The position numbers and the translations under genes are program-made. Source: Pedobacter sp. PAMC26386 (GTDB taxonomy: Bacteria > Bacteroidota > Bacteroidia > Sphingobacteriales > Sphingobacteriaceae). From it: DNA of 64,000 nucleotides. A model generated the notes under the pieces. That model searched no databases, was not told the origin of the DNA, and worked only from the letters and a program-made list of their open reading frames with translations. The stretch spans positions 1,736,001 through 1,800,000 of the forward strand of contig CP060294.1 in assembly GCA_014302835.1 (NCBI GenBank), given 5' to 3'. Shown one piece after another: positions 17,035-25,716 of this stretch (positions within the stretch are counted from its first letter, which is position 1; every line of letters begins with the position of its first letter).

Positions 17035-18189
17035 ATGTCTGACAAACACATCATCCATATGGATCTGGATTCCTTCTTCGTTTCCGTTGAAGTAAAAAAG
17101 GACCCCAAATTAGCTGGTCAGCCTGTAATTATAGGTGGCACTTCTGATCGGGGGGTGGTGGCGTCATGCAGTTATGAAGCCCGTAAGTTTGGTGTCCATG
17201 CAGCAATGTCATCGCGCATGGCGAAAATGCTTTGCCCCCATGCTATTTTCATCAAAGGGAATATGGATGCTTATGCTAAGGCTTCACAAGAAGTTACTGA
17301 AATATTAAGAAGTCGTGTTCCACTAATTGAAAAAGCAAGTATCGATGAACATTATATAGACATGACTGGGATGGATCGTTTCCATGGCACCCACCAATAC
17401 GCACATGAGCTGCGTCAAACTGTGATCAGGGAAAGTGGTTTACCGATCTCTTTTGGCTTATCTGTCAATAAAACAGTTTCCAAAATGGCGACCAATGAGT
17501 GTAAACCCAATGGAGAGCTTGATGTTAGACAACATGAAGTCCAGCCCTTCCTCAATCCTTTATCTATTAAAAAAATCCCCGGGCTGGGTGAAAAAACATT
17601 TATGAAGCTCAGTGACATGGGGATTAAAAAGATTTTCACCTTAACACAGATTCATCCCGATCAAATGATTAATCTGCTGGGTAAAAATGGCCTGGTCTTA
17701 TTACAAAAAGCAAAAGGTATTGATCAATCCCCCGTTATCCCTTATCAGGAACAAAAAAGTATCAGTACACAATGTACGTTTAAAGCCGACACAATCGATG
17801 TAGAAACGATTGGTAACCTGATTACTTCGATGATTCTGGATCTTGGCTTTGAACTGCGGCAGAAAAAGAAAATTGCAGCTTGCATTACCATAACCATCCG
17901 TTATTCCAACTTTGAAGATGTGACTAAGCAAGCGACAATCCCTTATACTTCAATGGACTCTGTACTGATATGTAAAGCGAAAGAGTTATTCAAACAGCTT
18001 TATCAGAAACGAATGCTGATCCGCCTGGTTGGTGTGCGTTTGTCTAACCTGGTGAATGGATTTGAGCAAATTGATCTTTATGAGAACTCACAGGAACAAT
18101 ATAATTTATGCCAGGCAATGGATAAAATCCGTCAACGCTTTGGAGAGAAGTCCATTACCATGGCTTCGGTCTTAGACTTGAAAATTTAG
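17035..18189 (+). CDS. dinB: Y-family DNA polymerase IV (translesion)
   Basis: 384 residues with all catalytic features of DinB polymerases: HMDLDSFF at the start (Asp10, Phe15 at the steric-gate position), CSYEARKFGV (46-55), and SIDEHYID with Asp104-Glu105. The thumb has a helix-hairpin-helix at IPGLGEKTF, and the little-finger domain follows. QIDLY at residues 345-349 resembles the beta-clamp-binding pentapeptide, placed internally rather than at the very C-terminus. It inserts nucleotides opposite damaged bases. The stop codon is 4 bp before the downstream DnaE-like gene, so the two are cotranscribed as a mutagenic repair cassette. Confidence 0.95.
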   Translation: MSDKHIIHMDLDSFFVSVEVKKDPKLAGQPVIIGGTSDRGVVASCSYEARKFGVHAAMSSRMAKMLCPHAIFIKGNMDAYAKASQEVTEILRSRVPLIEKASIDEHYIDMTGMDRFHGTHQYAHELRQTVIRESGLPISFGLSVNKTVSKMATNECKPNGELDVRQHEVQPFLNPLSIKKIPGLGEKTFMKLSDMGIKKIFTLTQIHPDQMINLLGKNGLVLLQKAKGIDQSPVIPYQEQKSISTQCTFKADTIDVETIGNLITSMILDLGFELRQKKKIAACITITIRYSNFEDVTKQATIPYTSMDSVLICKAKELFKQLYQKRMLIRLVGVRLSNLVNGFEQIDLYENSQEQYNLCQAMDKIRQRFGEKSITMASVLDLKI

Positions 18190-18193
18190 GCAG

Positions 18194-21136
18194 ATGTATT
18201 TAAATGTCCACTCCCATTATAGTCTCCGTTATGGCACCCTGTCTATTGCTAAATTGATAACAGAAGCCGCGGCCAGGGGTATTACTCAAATGGTACTAAC
18301 TGATTTTAATAATTCTACAGGGGTGATGGAATTTATGAGGGCTTGTAATAAAAAAGGGATTAAACCTATTGGAGGTATCGAATTCCGAAGAGACAAAAGA
18401 CTGCTATATATTGGTATCGCCAAAAACAAAGAAGGCATGAAGGAATTGAACGACTTCCTGACTGACCATAACATGAAGCAAAAAGAGTTGCCGGACCACC
18501 CTCCTTTATTTAAACATTGTTATGTCGTTTATGCATATACCTATGGCAGAAAGCTGGATGCGCATGAATATATGGGCATCCGCTTTGACGAATTGCATTT
18601 GCTGTATGGAAAAGATTTAACTGGCTTCCAACAGAAATTAGTGGTTTTTCAGCCCGTCGTATTCACTGAAAAGATTGGATACCGTTTACATGAATATTTA
18701 CGGAGCGTTGATTTAAATACCGTTTTAACGAAAACAAGCGCAGCCGATAAATGTAGTCCTACTGATACTTTTCTTCCCCATGGCGAATTGGAAACCCGAT
18801 TTAGCAAATACCCTTTTATTCTGGAAAACACGCTGAACCTGATGGATAGTTGTGTGATGAATTATGCGCAGGGAAAGATTAAATTAAATCGTAAAACCTT
18901 TACCGGAGATATAGAAAAAGACAAAGAACTACTGGGAAAACTGGCGATGAAAGGCATGGTTGACCGCTATGGCGCTGAACATGAAAAAGCACTGGAAAAG
19001 ATAAAATATGAGCTGAAAATTATTCATGAAATGGATTTTTGCGCTTATTTTCTGATTACCTGGGACATTATCCAGTACTCGATGAAACGGGGATATTATC
19101 ATGTGGGACGTGGCTCAGGAGCGAACAGTACCGTCGCTTACTGCATGAGAATCACTGATGTTGACCCACTGGAACTAGATCTTTACTTTGACAGATTCCT
19201 AAATTCGCAGCGGACTTCACCGCCAGATTTTGACATAGATTATTCGTGGGATGAACGGGAAGATGTACAGCGATATATTTTCAGAACCTATGGCAAGGAA
19301 TATACTGCCTTATTAGGAACCATGTCTACTTTTAAAGACCGCTCTGTCATCCGGGAAATTGGCAAAGTGATGGGGTTACCTAAAGCAGAAATTGACAGTT
19401 TTACCGATCAGACCCAAAATGCACAAAACCTGAATAACCCTACTTTTAAAAAGATAATGGCCGTCTCTGAATTGATGAGTACAATGCCTAATCAACGCAG
19501 TATTCATGCGGGCGGGGTATTAATTTCTGAAGAACCAATTACTTACTATACTGCATTAGATTTACCCCCTAAAGGAATGCCTACCGTTCAATGGGATATG
19601 TATGAAGCAGAAGCAATTGGCTATGATAAATATGACATTCTAAGTCAGCGGGGTATCGGCCATATCAAAGAAGCTGCAAAACTGATAGAAGAAAATAAGG
19701 GAATAAAGACTGATGTTCACCAGGTAAAAAAGTTTATGGAAGATCCTTTGTTAAATGGCAGGCTACAATCGGGTAACACGATTGGTTGTTTTTATATTGA
19801 ATCGCCTGCCATGCGCCAGCTTTTAATCAAACTGGGCTGTGATAATTACCTTACTCTGGTTGCAGCCAGCTCTATTATTCGCCCCGGTGTTGCGCAGTCA
19901 GGGATGATGAAAACTTATATCCAGAACTATCATGAGCCTGAAAAGGTGAAATATCTGCATCCGGTGATGAAAGAACAAATGCATGAAACCTATGGTGTAA
20001 TGGTTTATCAGGAAGATGTAATCAAAGTCTGCATCCATTATGGTGGGATGAGCGGCAGTGATGCCGATGTCTTGCGAAGAGGTATGAGCGGAAAATACCG
20101 CTCCCGTATAGAATTTGATAAACTGGTAGACAAATTTTTTGAGGGCGCTAAAAAATTAGGTCGGGAAGAAACGGTAACCAAGGAAGTCTGGCGGCAGGTC
20201 TCTTCTTTTGCTGGTTATAGTTTTTCTAAAGCACACTCTGCCAGTTTTGCGGTAGAAAGTTACCAGAGTTTGTTTTTAAAGACCTATTATCCAATAGAGT
20301 TTATGGTGGCCGTACTTAATAATTATGGTGGTTTTTATCCCCGCTGGTTATATGTGCATGAACTTCGTAAAGCAGGTGCAAATGTACAATTACCTTGTGT
20401 AAACAACAGTACACCAGTAGTCTCTATCCGAGGGATTGATGCGTACCTGGGTTTTATCGGGATACAAGGACTCACCCTTAAATTAATGGAAGAAATCCCC
20501 CTGGAACGAATAAAAAATGGCAATTATCTTGATCTGGATGATTTTGTAAAAAGGACATCGATTAGTCTAGATCAGGCAATTATTCTGATTCGTACGGGGG
20601 CATTACGCTTTACCGGACGTAGCAAAAAAGAATTACTCTGGGATATTCATTCTTTGCTGGGTACTAAAATAAAAACCTCGAATCACGCACAACTGTTTCA
20701 GGCAGAAACTAAACATTATCAACTTCCGGAACTGGTGAATACCAAACTGGAAGATGCTTATCATGAGCTTGAATTGTTAGGTTTTCCAGTCAGCCTGTCT
20801 TATTTTGACTTACTGCAAACCAGTTACCGCGGTGATCTCATGACCAATGAACTGATTAATTATGTAGGGCAGACCGCTAAAATGGTCGGCTTGTATGTTT
20901 GTGAAAAAACTGTAAAAACCAAGAATAGTAAGAAGATGTGGTTTGGTACTTTCCTTGACGCTGATGGCAATTTCTTTGATACGACCCACTTCCCAACACA
21001 TACCCCATCCTACCCTTTCCGTGGGGCCGGCTGTTACCTGATTCTGGGCAAAGTGGTAGAAGACTTTGGTTTTCCAAGTATAGAAGTCATCCGGTTTGCC
21101 AAATTGTCAATCGCCGCTAACCCTGTATTGGGGTAA
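18194..21136 (+). CDS. DNA polymerase III alpha subunit, accessory DnaE (DnaE2-like)
   Basis: 980 residues, shorter than replicative DnaE (about 1160). An N-terminal PHP domain (about 1-190) keeps HSHYS at the start, but the second motif reads TDFNN where an active PHP has a His. Polymerase residues are present: GRGSGANST (306-313), PDFDID (344-349) and KYDIL with Asp480. Helix-hairpin-helix and OB-fold (about 880-960) domains follow. A second DnaE next to a Y-family polymerase is the signature of damage-induced mutasomes (ImuA-ImuB-DnaE2 and relatives). No ImuA or LexA gene is adjacent. Confidence 0.93.
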   Translation: MYLNVHSHYSLRYGTLSIAKLITEAAARGITQMVLTDFNNSTGVMEFMRACNKKGIKPIGGIEFRRDKRLLYIGIAKNKEGMKELNDFLTDHNMKQKELPDHPPLFKHCYVVYAYTYGRKLDAHEYMGIRFDELHLLYGKDLTGFQQKLVVFQPVVFTEKIGYRLHEYLRSVDLNTVLTKTSAADKCSPTDTFLPHGELETRFSKYPFILENTLNLMDSCVMNYAQGKIKLNRKTFTGDIEKDKELLGKLAMKGMVDRYGAEHEKALEKIKYELKIIHEMDFCAYFLITWDIIQYSMKRGYYHVGRGSGANSTVAYCMRITDVDPLELDLYFDRFLNSQRTSPPDFDIDYSWDEREDVQRYIFRTYGKEYTALLGTMSTFKDRSVIREIGKVMGLPKAEIDSFTDQTQNAQNLNNPTFKKIMAVSELMSTMPNQRSIHAGGVLISEEPITYYTALDLPPKGMPTVQWDMYEAEAIGYDKYDILSQRGIGHIKEAAKLIEENKGIKTDVHQVKKFMEDPLLNGRLQSGNTIGCFYIESPAMRQLLIKLGCDNYLTLVAASSIIRPGVAQSGMMKTYIQNYHEPEKVKYLHPVMKEQMHETYGVMVYQEDVIKVCIHYGGMSGSDADVLRRGMSGKYRSRIEFDKLVDKFFEGAKKLGREETVTKEVWRQVSSFAGYSFSKAHSASFAVESYQSLFLKTYYPIEFMVAVLNNYGGFYPRWLYVHELRKAGANVQLPCVNNSTPVVSIRGIDAYLGFIGIQGLTLKLMEEIPLERIKNGNYLDLDDFVKRTSISLDQAIILIRTGALRFTGRSKKELLWDIHSLLGTKIKTSNHAQLFQAETKHYQLPELVNTKLEDAYHELELLGFPVSLSYFDLLQTSYRGDLMTNELINYVGQTAKMVGLYVCEKTVKTKNSKKMWFGTFLDADGNFFDTTHFPTHTPSYPFRGAGCYLILGKVVEDFGFPSIEVIRFAKLSIAANPVLG

Positions 21137-21196
21137 AAAGAAAAAAAACTATATCTTTAAAAGGATTATTAAATAACGACTCTTCTCCCTTTTTAA

Positions 21197-21325
21197 ATGC
21201 AAAGTAAAGCACTCAGATACCCATTGCTGCTATTGACAATTGGTTGTCCTTCTTCCTGTTTTCAAATTATTGAAGAAATTAATATGACTAGAAATGGTTC
21301 GGGAATTGTAGAAAAATCATTATGA
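21197..21325 (+). pseudogene. 42-codon lipoprotein-like reading frame, probable gene remnant
   Basis: Starts at 21197 and stops at 21323-21325, sharing ATGA with the next gene. It reads as a signal sequence with a lipobox-like TIGC, then SSCFQIIEEIN and RNGSG, and stops after a short tail. From memory, Bacteroidota encode longer lipoproteins that begin this way, so the frame looks like such a gene with its middle deleted. It may still be translated and coupled to the downstream gene. Confidence 0.5.
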
Positions 21326-22587
21326 AAAAGGTATTAATAGCGGCAACATCTTTGATTTTTTTGTTACTGCTGGCTGTTTTCAGTTTACTCCAGTACAGGC
21401 AATATAGTTCTTACAAAAACAGAATCCATCAAAATGCTTCGCTGATTTTTAAGATCAATATTGATGAGATTGTCAAACAAAAAGGATTCAGTTCTATAAA
21501 AAATGATTCCCGTGGATTTGCTGTCCCGGCTAATATTTTTGTTTATACCCTGCGTAACAAGTCTGCAAATACATTTTTCTGTTCCCTGCCGGTAACAGAT
21601 ACCGCAGAATTGAAATTGTACCTGCAAAGAACGTTTAACATTGATTATTTTAATCAAACGGTGCAAGGAACTGTATGGGGAAATAATTCAGATCAGAGAC
21701 TAAAAATAGCCTATAATACGCAAACCCTGGCACTCTGTTACTCTTTCGAAAAAGAAAATGTGAAGGATGTATTAACTGAATTGCTAAATGGGAAAAGCTT
21801 TTTAGCTGTTACTGATCCAAGAATTGCAAAAATGAAACGACAGGATGCGCCTGTGATCTATGATTTTAAAACCTATTCAGGGCAAGCCAATTTCACTGGA
21901 CATACACTAACACTCAAAGGAACCTTTCCTTTAAACAGCCTTGGAGTGCCAGATAAGGCTTATTGTCCGGCAGTTTTCAGAAAAGGACTGAGTATAAATG
22001 CCTGGTTAAATGCAGACTTGAAAGGCATCTTTAAAAAGGACATCCATTTTAAAGATTATGTACTGGAACGGGATACCTTATTAAAGTATTACCATGGATA
22101 TGCAGCTCTCGAGGCCGGAAATCCAATTAATCAATATCAGCCCATGGTAACTTATGAGTATAATGATGAGTTTGAAAAGGTAGAGCATATCGAACAGAAA
22201 AAAGTAAAAGTACCCGAGCTCACCCTTGCGCTGAAAGGAAATGCACCTGCATTGGTTAATTATTTACAAGAGCAATCGGTGATCAGCCCCGACCAATGGC
22301 TAAATAAAGAATTATTCCCACTGTATGAGGTATACAGTAAAAATGATTACGGAACATTGCAACTTAGTACCAGCAAAATAAGGTTATTGCCTGCTACCCG
22401 TTCTGCCAGTCCATATTTCATTTTTGCTGAGATTGATTTTGATAAGATCAGTAAACAAAATCAATTTCCCTTACTGAATGGTTATATCCGGGACTTGAAT
22501 AAGCTTGAGTTAAAAGCCACGAAGCAAAATGAGCAAACTGGAAAGCTTGAGCTGGAATTGAAATTGAATGAAAATGCCAAACTATAG
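21322..22587 (+). CDS. Membrane-anchored hypothetical protein
   Basis: 421 residues. Residues about 5-25 form one uncleaved-looking membrane helix; the rest is predicted outside the cytoplasm, rich in beta strands and Lys/Asn, with no recognised catalytic motif. Its start overlaps the 42-codon remnant by ATGA, so the two were probably an operon. Its last 6 bp overlap the end of the convergent MocR gene. I do not recognise the family; it recalls large Bacteroidota envelope proteins of unknown function. Confidence 0.75.
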   Translation: MKKVLIAATSLIFLLLLAVFSLLQYRQYSSYKNRIHQNASLIFKINIDEIVKQKGFSSIKNDSRGFAVPANIFVYTLRNKSANTFFCSLPVTDTAELKLYLQRTFNIDYFNQTVQGTVWGNNSDQRLKIAYNTQTLALCYSFEKENVKDVLTELLNGKSFLAVTDPRIAKMKRQDAPVIYDFKTYSGQANFTGHTLTLKGTFPLNSLGVPDKAYCPAVFRKGLSINAWLNADLKGIFKKDIHFKDYVLERDTLLKYYHGYAALEAGNPINQYQPMVTYEYNDEFEKVEHIEQKKVKVPELTLALKGNAPALVNYLQEQSVISPDQWLNKELFPLYEVYSKNDYGTLQLSTSKIRLLPATRSASPYFIFAEIDFDKISKQNQFPLLNGYIRDLNKLELKATKQNEQTGKLELELKLNENAKL

Positions 22588-24048
22588 TGCTTTTGCAATC
22601 AGCTGTAACCCTGTTTCCATTTCATCTTTAGTCAGTGAGGCATAGCCTAAACGAAGTGCATTTAATGAACTTGAATGAAAAGAAAATCGTTCTGTGGGAA
22701 TAATTGACACACCTTTTTCCAATAGTTTTTCGGCCAAATCAACCGTATTCCTATTTTCTCTAAACTGAATCCAGTAAGCCAGACCTCCTTCTGGTTTCTT
22801 AAAAGTGATGTGATCACCCAGATAAGTATCGAGCATTTTCTCCATATTTTCTCTCCGGTCTTTGTAAACAGCATATGCTTTTTTCGCATGTCTTTTGACA
22901 GCTCCTTCTTCTATTAATTCTGCAACAGCATGTTCCATGACATTATCACCCTGCACATCTATCAATTTTCGTAAGCCAGCCAGTGTGTCAATAAATTTTT
23001 GTGGCCCTTTTACATAACCAATTCTCAAAGCAGGTGCTACAATTTTACTTAACGAACCAATATAAATTACATTGAGGGCATTTTGATGGCTTGCCAGTGG
23101 AAGTAAGCTCTTTGAGCTAAAATGGAACTCATGATCATAATCATCCTCAATAATTGCGAAACCGTATTGATTTGATAAAGCGATCAGTTTTAAACGTCTG
23201 TCAATTTTCATACTTACAGTGGTTGGAAACTGGTGATGTGGTGTAACATAGATCGCTGTGATGGTAGTTTGCGCACAAAGAATTTCCAGACTATCCGTAC
23301 AAATACCACTTTCATCTACTGTCACTGGTATTAAGGTGGCACCTGCACGCTCAAATACTTGCCATGCAGGTGCGTAGCCGGGATCTTCTACTACAATATG
23401 GTCTCCTTTTTCAACCAGCACATTTGCAATCAGGTAAAGAGCCATCTGACTCCCTCTGGTTATGCAAAGCTCACCTGTTTCCACACTGATTCCTCTATCG
23501 TGAATCAGCATTTTAGCAATTGCTTCTCTGATTCTTTCGGTTCCCCTTGGATCGCCATAGCCCATCATCCGCCATTTTGCATTTTGCTGAAATATACGCC
23601 TATAAGCTCTAACCAACTCATTCATTGGGGCAAGTCGCACGTCGGGTAAGCCATCATTGAAAACAACAAGACTTTGGTCTTTACTGAATAAAATAGCGCT
23701 TTGCTGCTCCCGATATTTAAAAGGAATATTAGCTGTTTCTACTGCTGTTTGGTGGCTTCTATAAAGTTTAACATCCTGAGGAAGTTTATCAGAAACAAAT
23801 GTCCCTTGTTTATAGGCGGTAGTCAGCCAGCCTTCAGCAATTAAATTATCATAAGCCAGGATGACAGTCTTCCTGTTTAATTTCAAATCTAAAGCCAGTT
23901 GCCTGGTACCCGGTAAAGCAGTACCAGGTTTCAGTCTGCCTCTTTTGATTTCTTCAACAATACCTGCGGCTAACTGACGATAAACTGCTTTTTCGCCATC
24001 TAGAGTGATCGGTAAAATAGTTTTCCAAGGACGTAGAATCTGGACCAT
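22582..24048 (-). CDS. MocR/GabR-type PLP-dependent transcriptional regulator
   Basis: 488 residues: a GntR winged helix (about 15-80, with LKPGTALPGTRQLALDLKLN and TVILAYDNLIAEGWL) fused to a type I aminotransferase domain. The PLP lysine lies in YIGSLSKIVAPALRIGY, and FAIIEDDYDHEF carries the pyridine-binding Asp. MocR proteins sense PLP or amino compounds and mostly control neighbouring genes. It is divergent from the cupin and DapA-family genes, the likely targets. It is not a free aminotransferase because the DNA-binding domain is intact. Confidence 0.93.
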   Translation of the reverse strand: MVQILRPWKTILPITLDGEKAVYRQLAAGIVEEIKRGRLKPGTALPGTRQLALDLKLNRKTVILAYDNLIAEGWLTTAYKQGTFVSDKLPQDVKLYRSHQTAVETANIPFKYREQQSAILFSKDQSLVVFNDGLPDVRLAPMNELVRAYRRIFQQNAKWRMMGYGDPRGTERIREAIAKMLIHDRGISVETGELCITRGSQMALYLIANVLVEKGDHIVVEDPGYAPAWQVFERAGATLIPVTVDESGICTDSLEILCAQTTITAIYVTPHHQFPTTVSMKIDRRLKLIALSNQYGFAIIEDDYDHEFHFSSKSLLPLASHQNALNVIYIGSLSKIVAPALRIGYVKGPQKFIDTLAGLRKLIDVQGDNVMEHAVAELIEEGAVKRHAKKAYAVYKDRRENMEKMLDTYLGDHITFKKPEGGLAYWIQFRENRNTVDLAEKLLEKGVSIIPTERFSFHSSSLNALRLGYASLTKDEMETGLQLIAKAL

Positions 24049-24093
24049 CTGTTTATGTGATTTCTGGAGTATTAACAGGGGTCCAATGTAGGC

Positions 24094-24123
24094 TATTTTT
24101 GTGGTGTTAAATAATTGATCACC
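24094..24123. promoter_or_regulatory. -7 box and dyad upstream of the cupin gene
   Basis: TATTTTTG (24094-24101) fits the -7 consensus TAnnTTTG for rightward transcription. It is followed by an imperfect dyad at 24103-24123 (GGTGTTAAAT with ATTGATCACC, 8 of 10 pairs). A repressor bound there would cover the start of transcription. Assignment to the divergent MocR is inferred. Confidence 0.4.
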
Positions 24124-24137
24124 TTAAATAATAAAAA

Positions 24138-24608
24138 ATGGATACTAAAGAAACAAACAAACCTGCATTTACATCAAAAGATTTTCATCAGACTTTTGCA
24201 AGACCAACTTTTGTCATGCCAGATAAATTAGTGCATAGAAATGTGGAACAGGCCGGAGAACATGATCAGTTTTCAACGGAAAGAAAACACCCGGTATTCT
24301 TCGTTGATTTGCCTACAAAAAATGTAAGTATAACTCTTGGCGGCTTACTTCCTGGTCAACTGACAAACAAACACAGGCATACTTATGAAACTGTTCTTTA
24401 TGTACTTGAAGGACATGGTTACACTGAAATTGAAGGCGTAAAAGTAGAGTGGAAAGCTGGGGATGCAGTTTATATTCCAAGTTGGGGATGGCATCGTCAC
24501 CAGAATTTAAGCGAGAGTGAACCGGCAAAATATCTGGCCTGTGAAAATGCACCACAGCTGCAAAACCTAGGTGTCGCACTGCGCGAAGAAGAAGGAAGAG
24601 ATTTATAA
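24138..24608 (+). CDS. Cupin-domain protein
   Basis: 156 residues. The cupin barrel carries a first metal motif GGLLPGQLTNKHRHTYETVLYVLEG (His at HRH plus Glu, about residues 76-95). The second motif is GDAVYIPSWGWHRHQNL (about 112-128). These His/Glu residues imply a bound metal and therefore dioxygenase, isomerase or binding activity. It is 16 bp upstream of the DapA-family gene and divergent from a MocR regulator. The reaction is unknown; a small organic acid substrate is suggested by the neighbour. Confidence 0.88.
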   Translation: MDTKETNKPAFTSKDFHQTFARPTFVMPDKLVHRNVEQAGEHDQFSTERKHPVFFVDLPTKNVSITLGGLLPGQLTNKHRHTYETVLYVLEGHGYTEIEGVKVEWKAGDAVYIPSWGWHRHQNLSESEPAKYLACENAPQLQNLGVALREEEGRDL

Positions 24609-24624
24609 ATAAAACTTGAAAAAC

Positions 24625-25518
24625 ATGAATAAACAGATCATAAGGGGCATAATTGCCTATCCTATTACACCATTTAATGCACAGGAGCAAGTAGACATTA
24701 GTCTATTTAAAGTCCTGGTAGAGAGACTGGTTGCTTCTGGATCACATGGAATTGCTCCTTTGGGTAGTACGGGCGTCTTACCTTACTTAACTGATGAAGA
24801 AAAAGAAGCGGTTACTGAGGCCGCTATACAACAAGTAGCCGGCCGGGTTCCAGTAATTACAGGAGTATCTGCGCTGACAACAGAAAGGACAATGCATCAT
24901 GCCCGTTTTGCAGAAAAAGCAGGTTCTACGGCGGTGATGATTCTGCCGATGTCCTACTGGAAGCTGACGGATGATGAAATTTTTGCGCACTATGAAAAAG
25001 TTGCCAATGCAATTTCTATTCCCATCATGGCTTATAACAATCCGGCTACTGGTGGCGTGGATATGTCACCTTCTCTATTAAAGCGGTTACTTCAAATTCC
25101 AAATGTGACCATGATCAAAGAGAGTACTGGTGATTTACAGCGCATGCACTATTTACGCAAAGAATTAGGTGAGGAAACTGCTTTTTTCAACGGTTCTAAT
25201 CCGCTGGCTTTAGCAGCCTTCGCTGCTGGAGCAACAGGCTGGTGTACCGCTGCACCTAATTTAATTCCAGAATTGACGCTTGATTTATACCATGCGGTTC
25301 AAAACAACAATTATGAGCTGGCTAGAGCGGTGTTTTACAAACAAGTGAAACTCTTGCAATTCATTGTCAGTAAAGGTCTTCCAAGGGCCATCCAAGCGGG
25401 ACTTGAATTAACGGGTATCCCTGCCGGCTATTTAAGATCGCCCTTAGAACCGCTTGAGAAGGCTGATAAAGATCAGTTACAAATGATTTTAACAGAATGT
25501 GCAGTGGCAACAGTTTAA
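24625..25518 (+). CDS. DapA / N-acetylneuraminate lyase superfamily aldolase
   Basis: 297 residues from the ATG at 24625; a TTG three codons upstream is possible but less likely. Schiff-base lysine is Lys165 (TMIKESTGD) and the catalytic tyrosine is Tyr137 (AYNNP). The usual GTTGE substrate motif reads GSTGV here (about 47-51), losing the conserved Glu, so the substrate probably differs from those of dihydrodipicolinate synthase and sialate lyase. It works with the upstream cupin in an uncharacterised, probably catabolic, pathway under MocR control. Confidence 0.9.
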   Translation: MNKQIIRGIIAYPITPFNAQEQVDISLFKVLVERLVASGSHGIAPLGSTGVLPYLTDEEKEAVTEAAIQQVAGRVPVITGVSALTTERTMHHARFAEKAGSTAVMILPMSYWKLTDDEIFAHYEKVANAISIPIMAYNNPATGGVDMSPSLLKRLLQIPNVTMIKESTGDLQRMHYLRKELGEETAFFNGSNPLALAAFAAGATGWCTAAPNLIPELTLDLYHAVQNNNYELARAVFYKQVKLLQFIVSKGLPRAIQAGLELTGIPAGYLRSPLEPLEKADKDQLQMILTECAVATV

Positions 25519-25527
25519 ATAAAATTT

Positions 25528-25560
25528 ACACAATGGAGTAATTTTCAGACTCCATTGTGT
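25528..25560 (+). terminator. Hairpin after the aldolase gene
   Basis: A perfect 12-bp inverted repeat (ACACAATGGAGT at 25528-25539 with its complement at 25549-25560, 9-nt loop) begins 9 bp after the stop. The following T run is weak, so termination efficiency is uncertain. Confidence 0.6.
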
Positions 25561-25584
25561 ATTATTACGGTATGGAACCGCTCA

Positions 25585-25622
25585 TGTTCAGAATCGAACA
25601 ATCCATGTTCAGAATTGAACAT
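25585..25622. promoter_or_regulatory. Two upstream activating dyads before the FtsX permease
   Basis: Two near-identical dyads, TGTTC-N6-GAACA at 25585-25600 and ATGTTC-N6-GAACAT at 25605-25622, have centres 21 bp apart, two helical turns. They share TGTTCAGAATYGAACA. Their distance (about 85 and 106 bp) from the predicted sigma-54 start site is right for an NtrC-class activator. Confidence 0.65.
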
Positions 25623-25672
25623 CCATAGCCCGATAATATGCTCAAATACTAAATAGGTAATGTTTGAGTAGG

Positions 25673-25687
25673 TGGTACAAAATTAGC
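25673..25687 (+). promoter_or_regulatory. Sigma-54 (-24/-12) promoter
   Basis: TGGTACAAAATTAGC has GG at 25674-25675 and GC at 25686-25687 with exactly 10 bp between, against the consensus TGGCACN5TTGC. Transcription would start near 25698, giving an 18-nt leader before the permease ATG. Confidence 0.65.
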
Positions 25688-25716
25688 TTAACCTGCTCAT
25701 CAGTCTTTATCTATCT

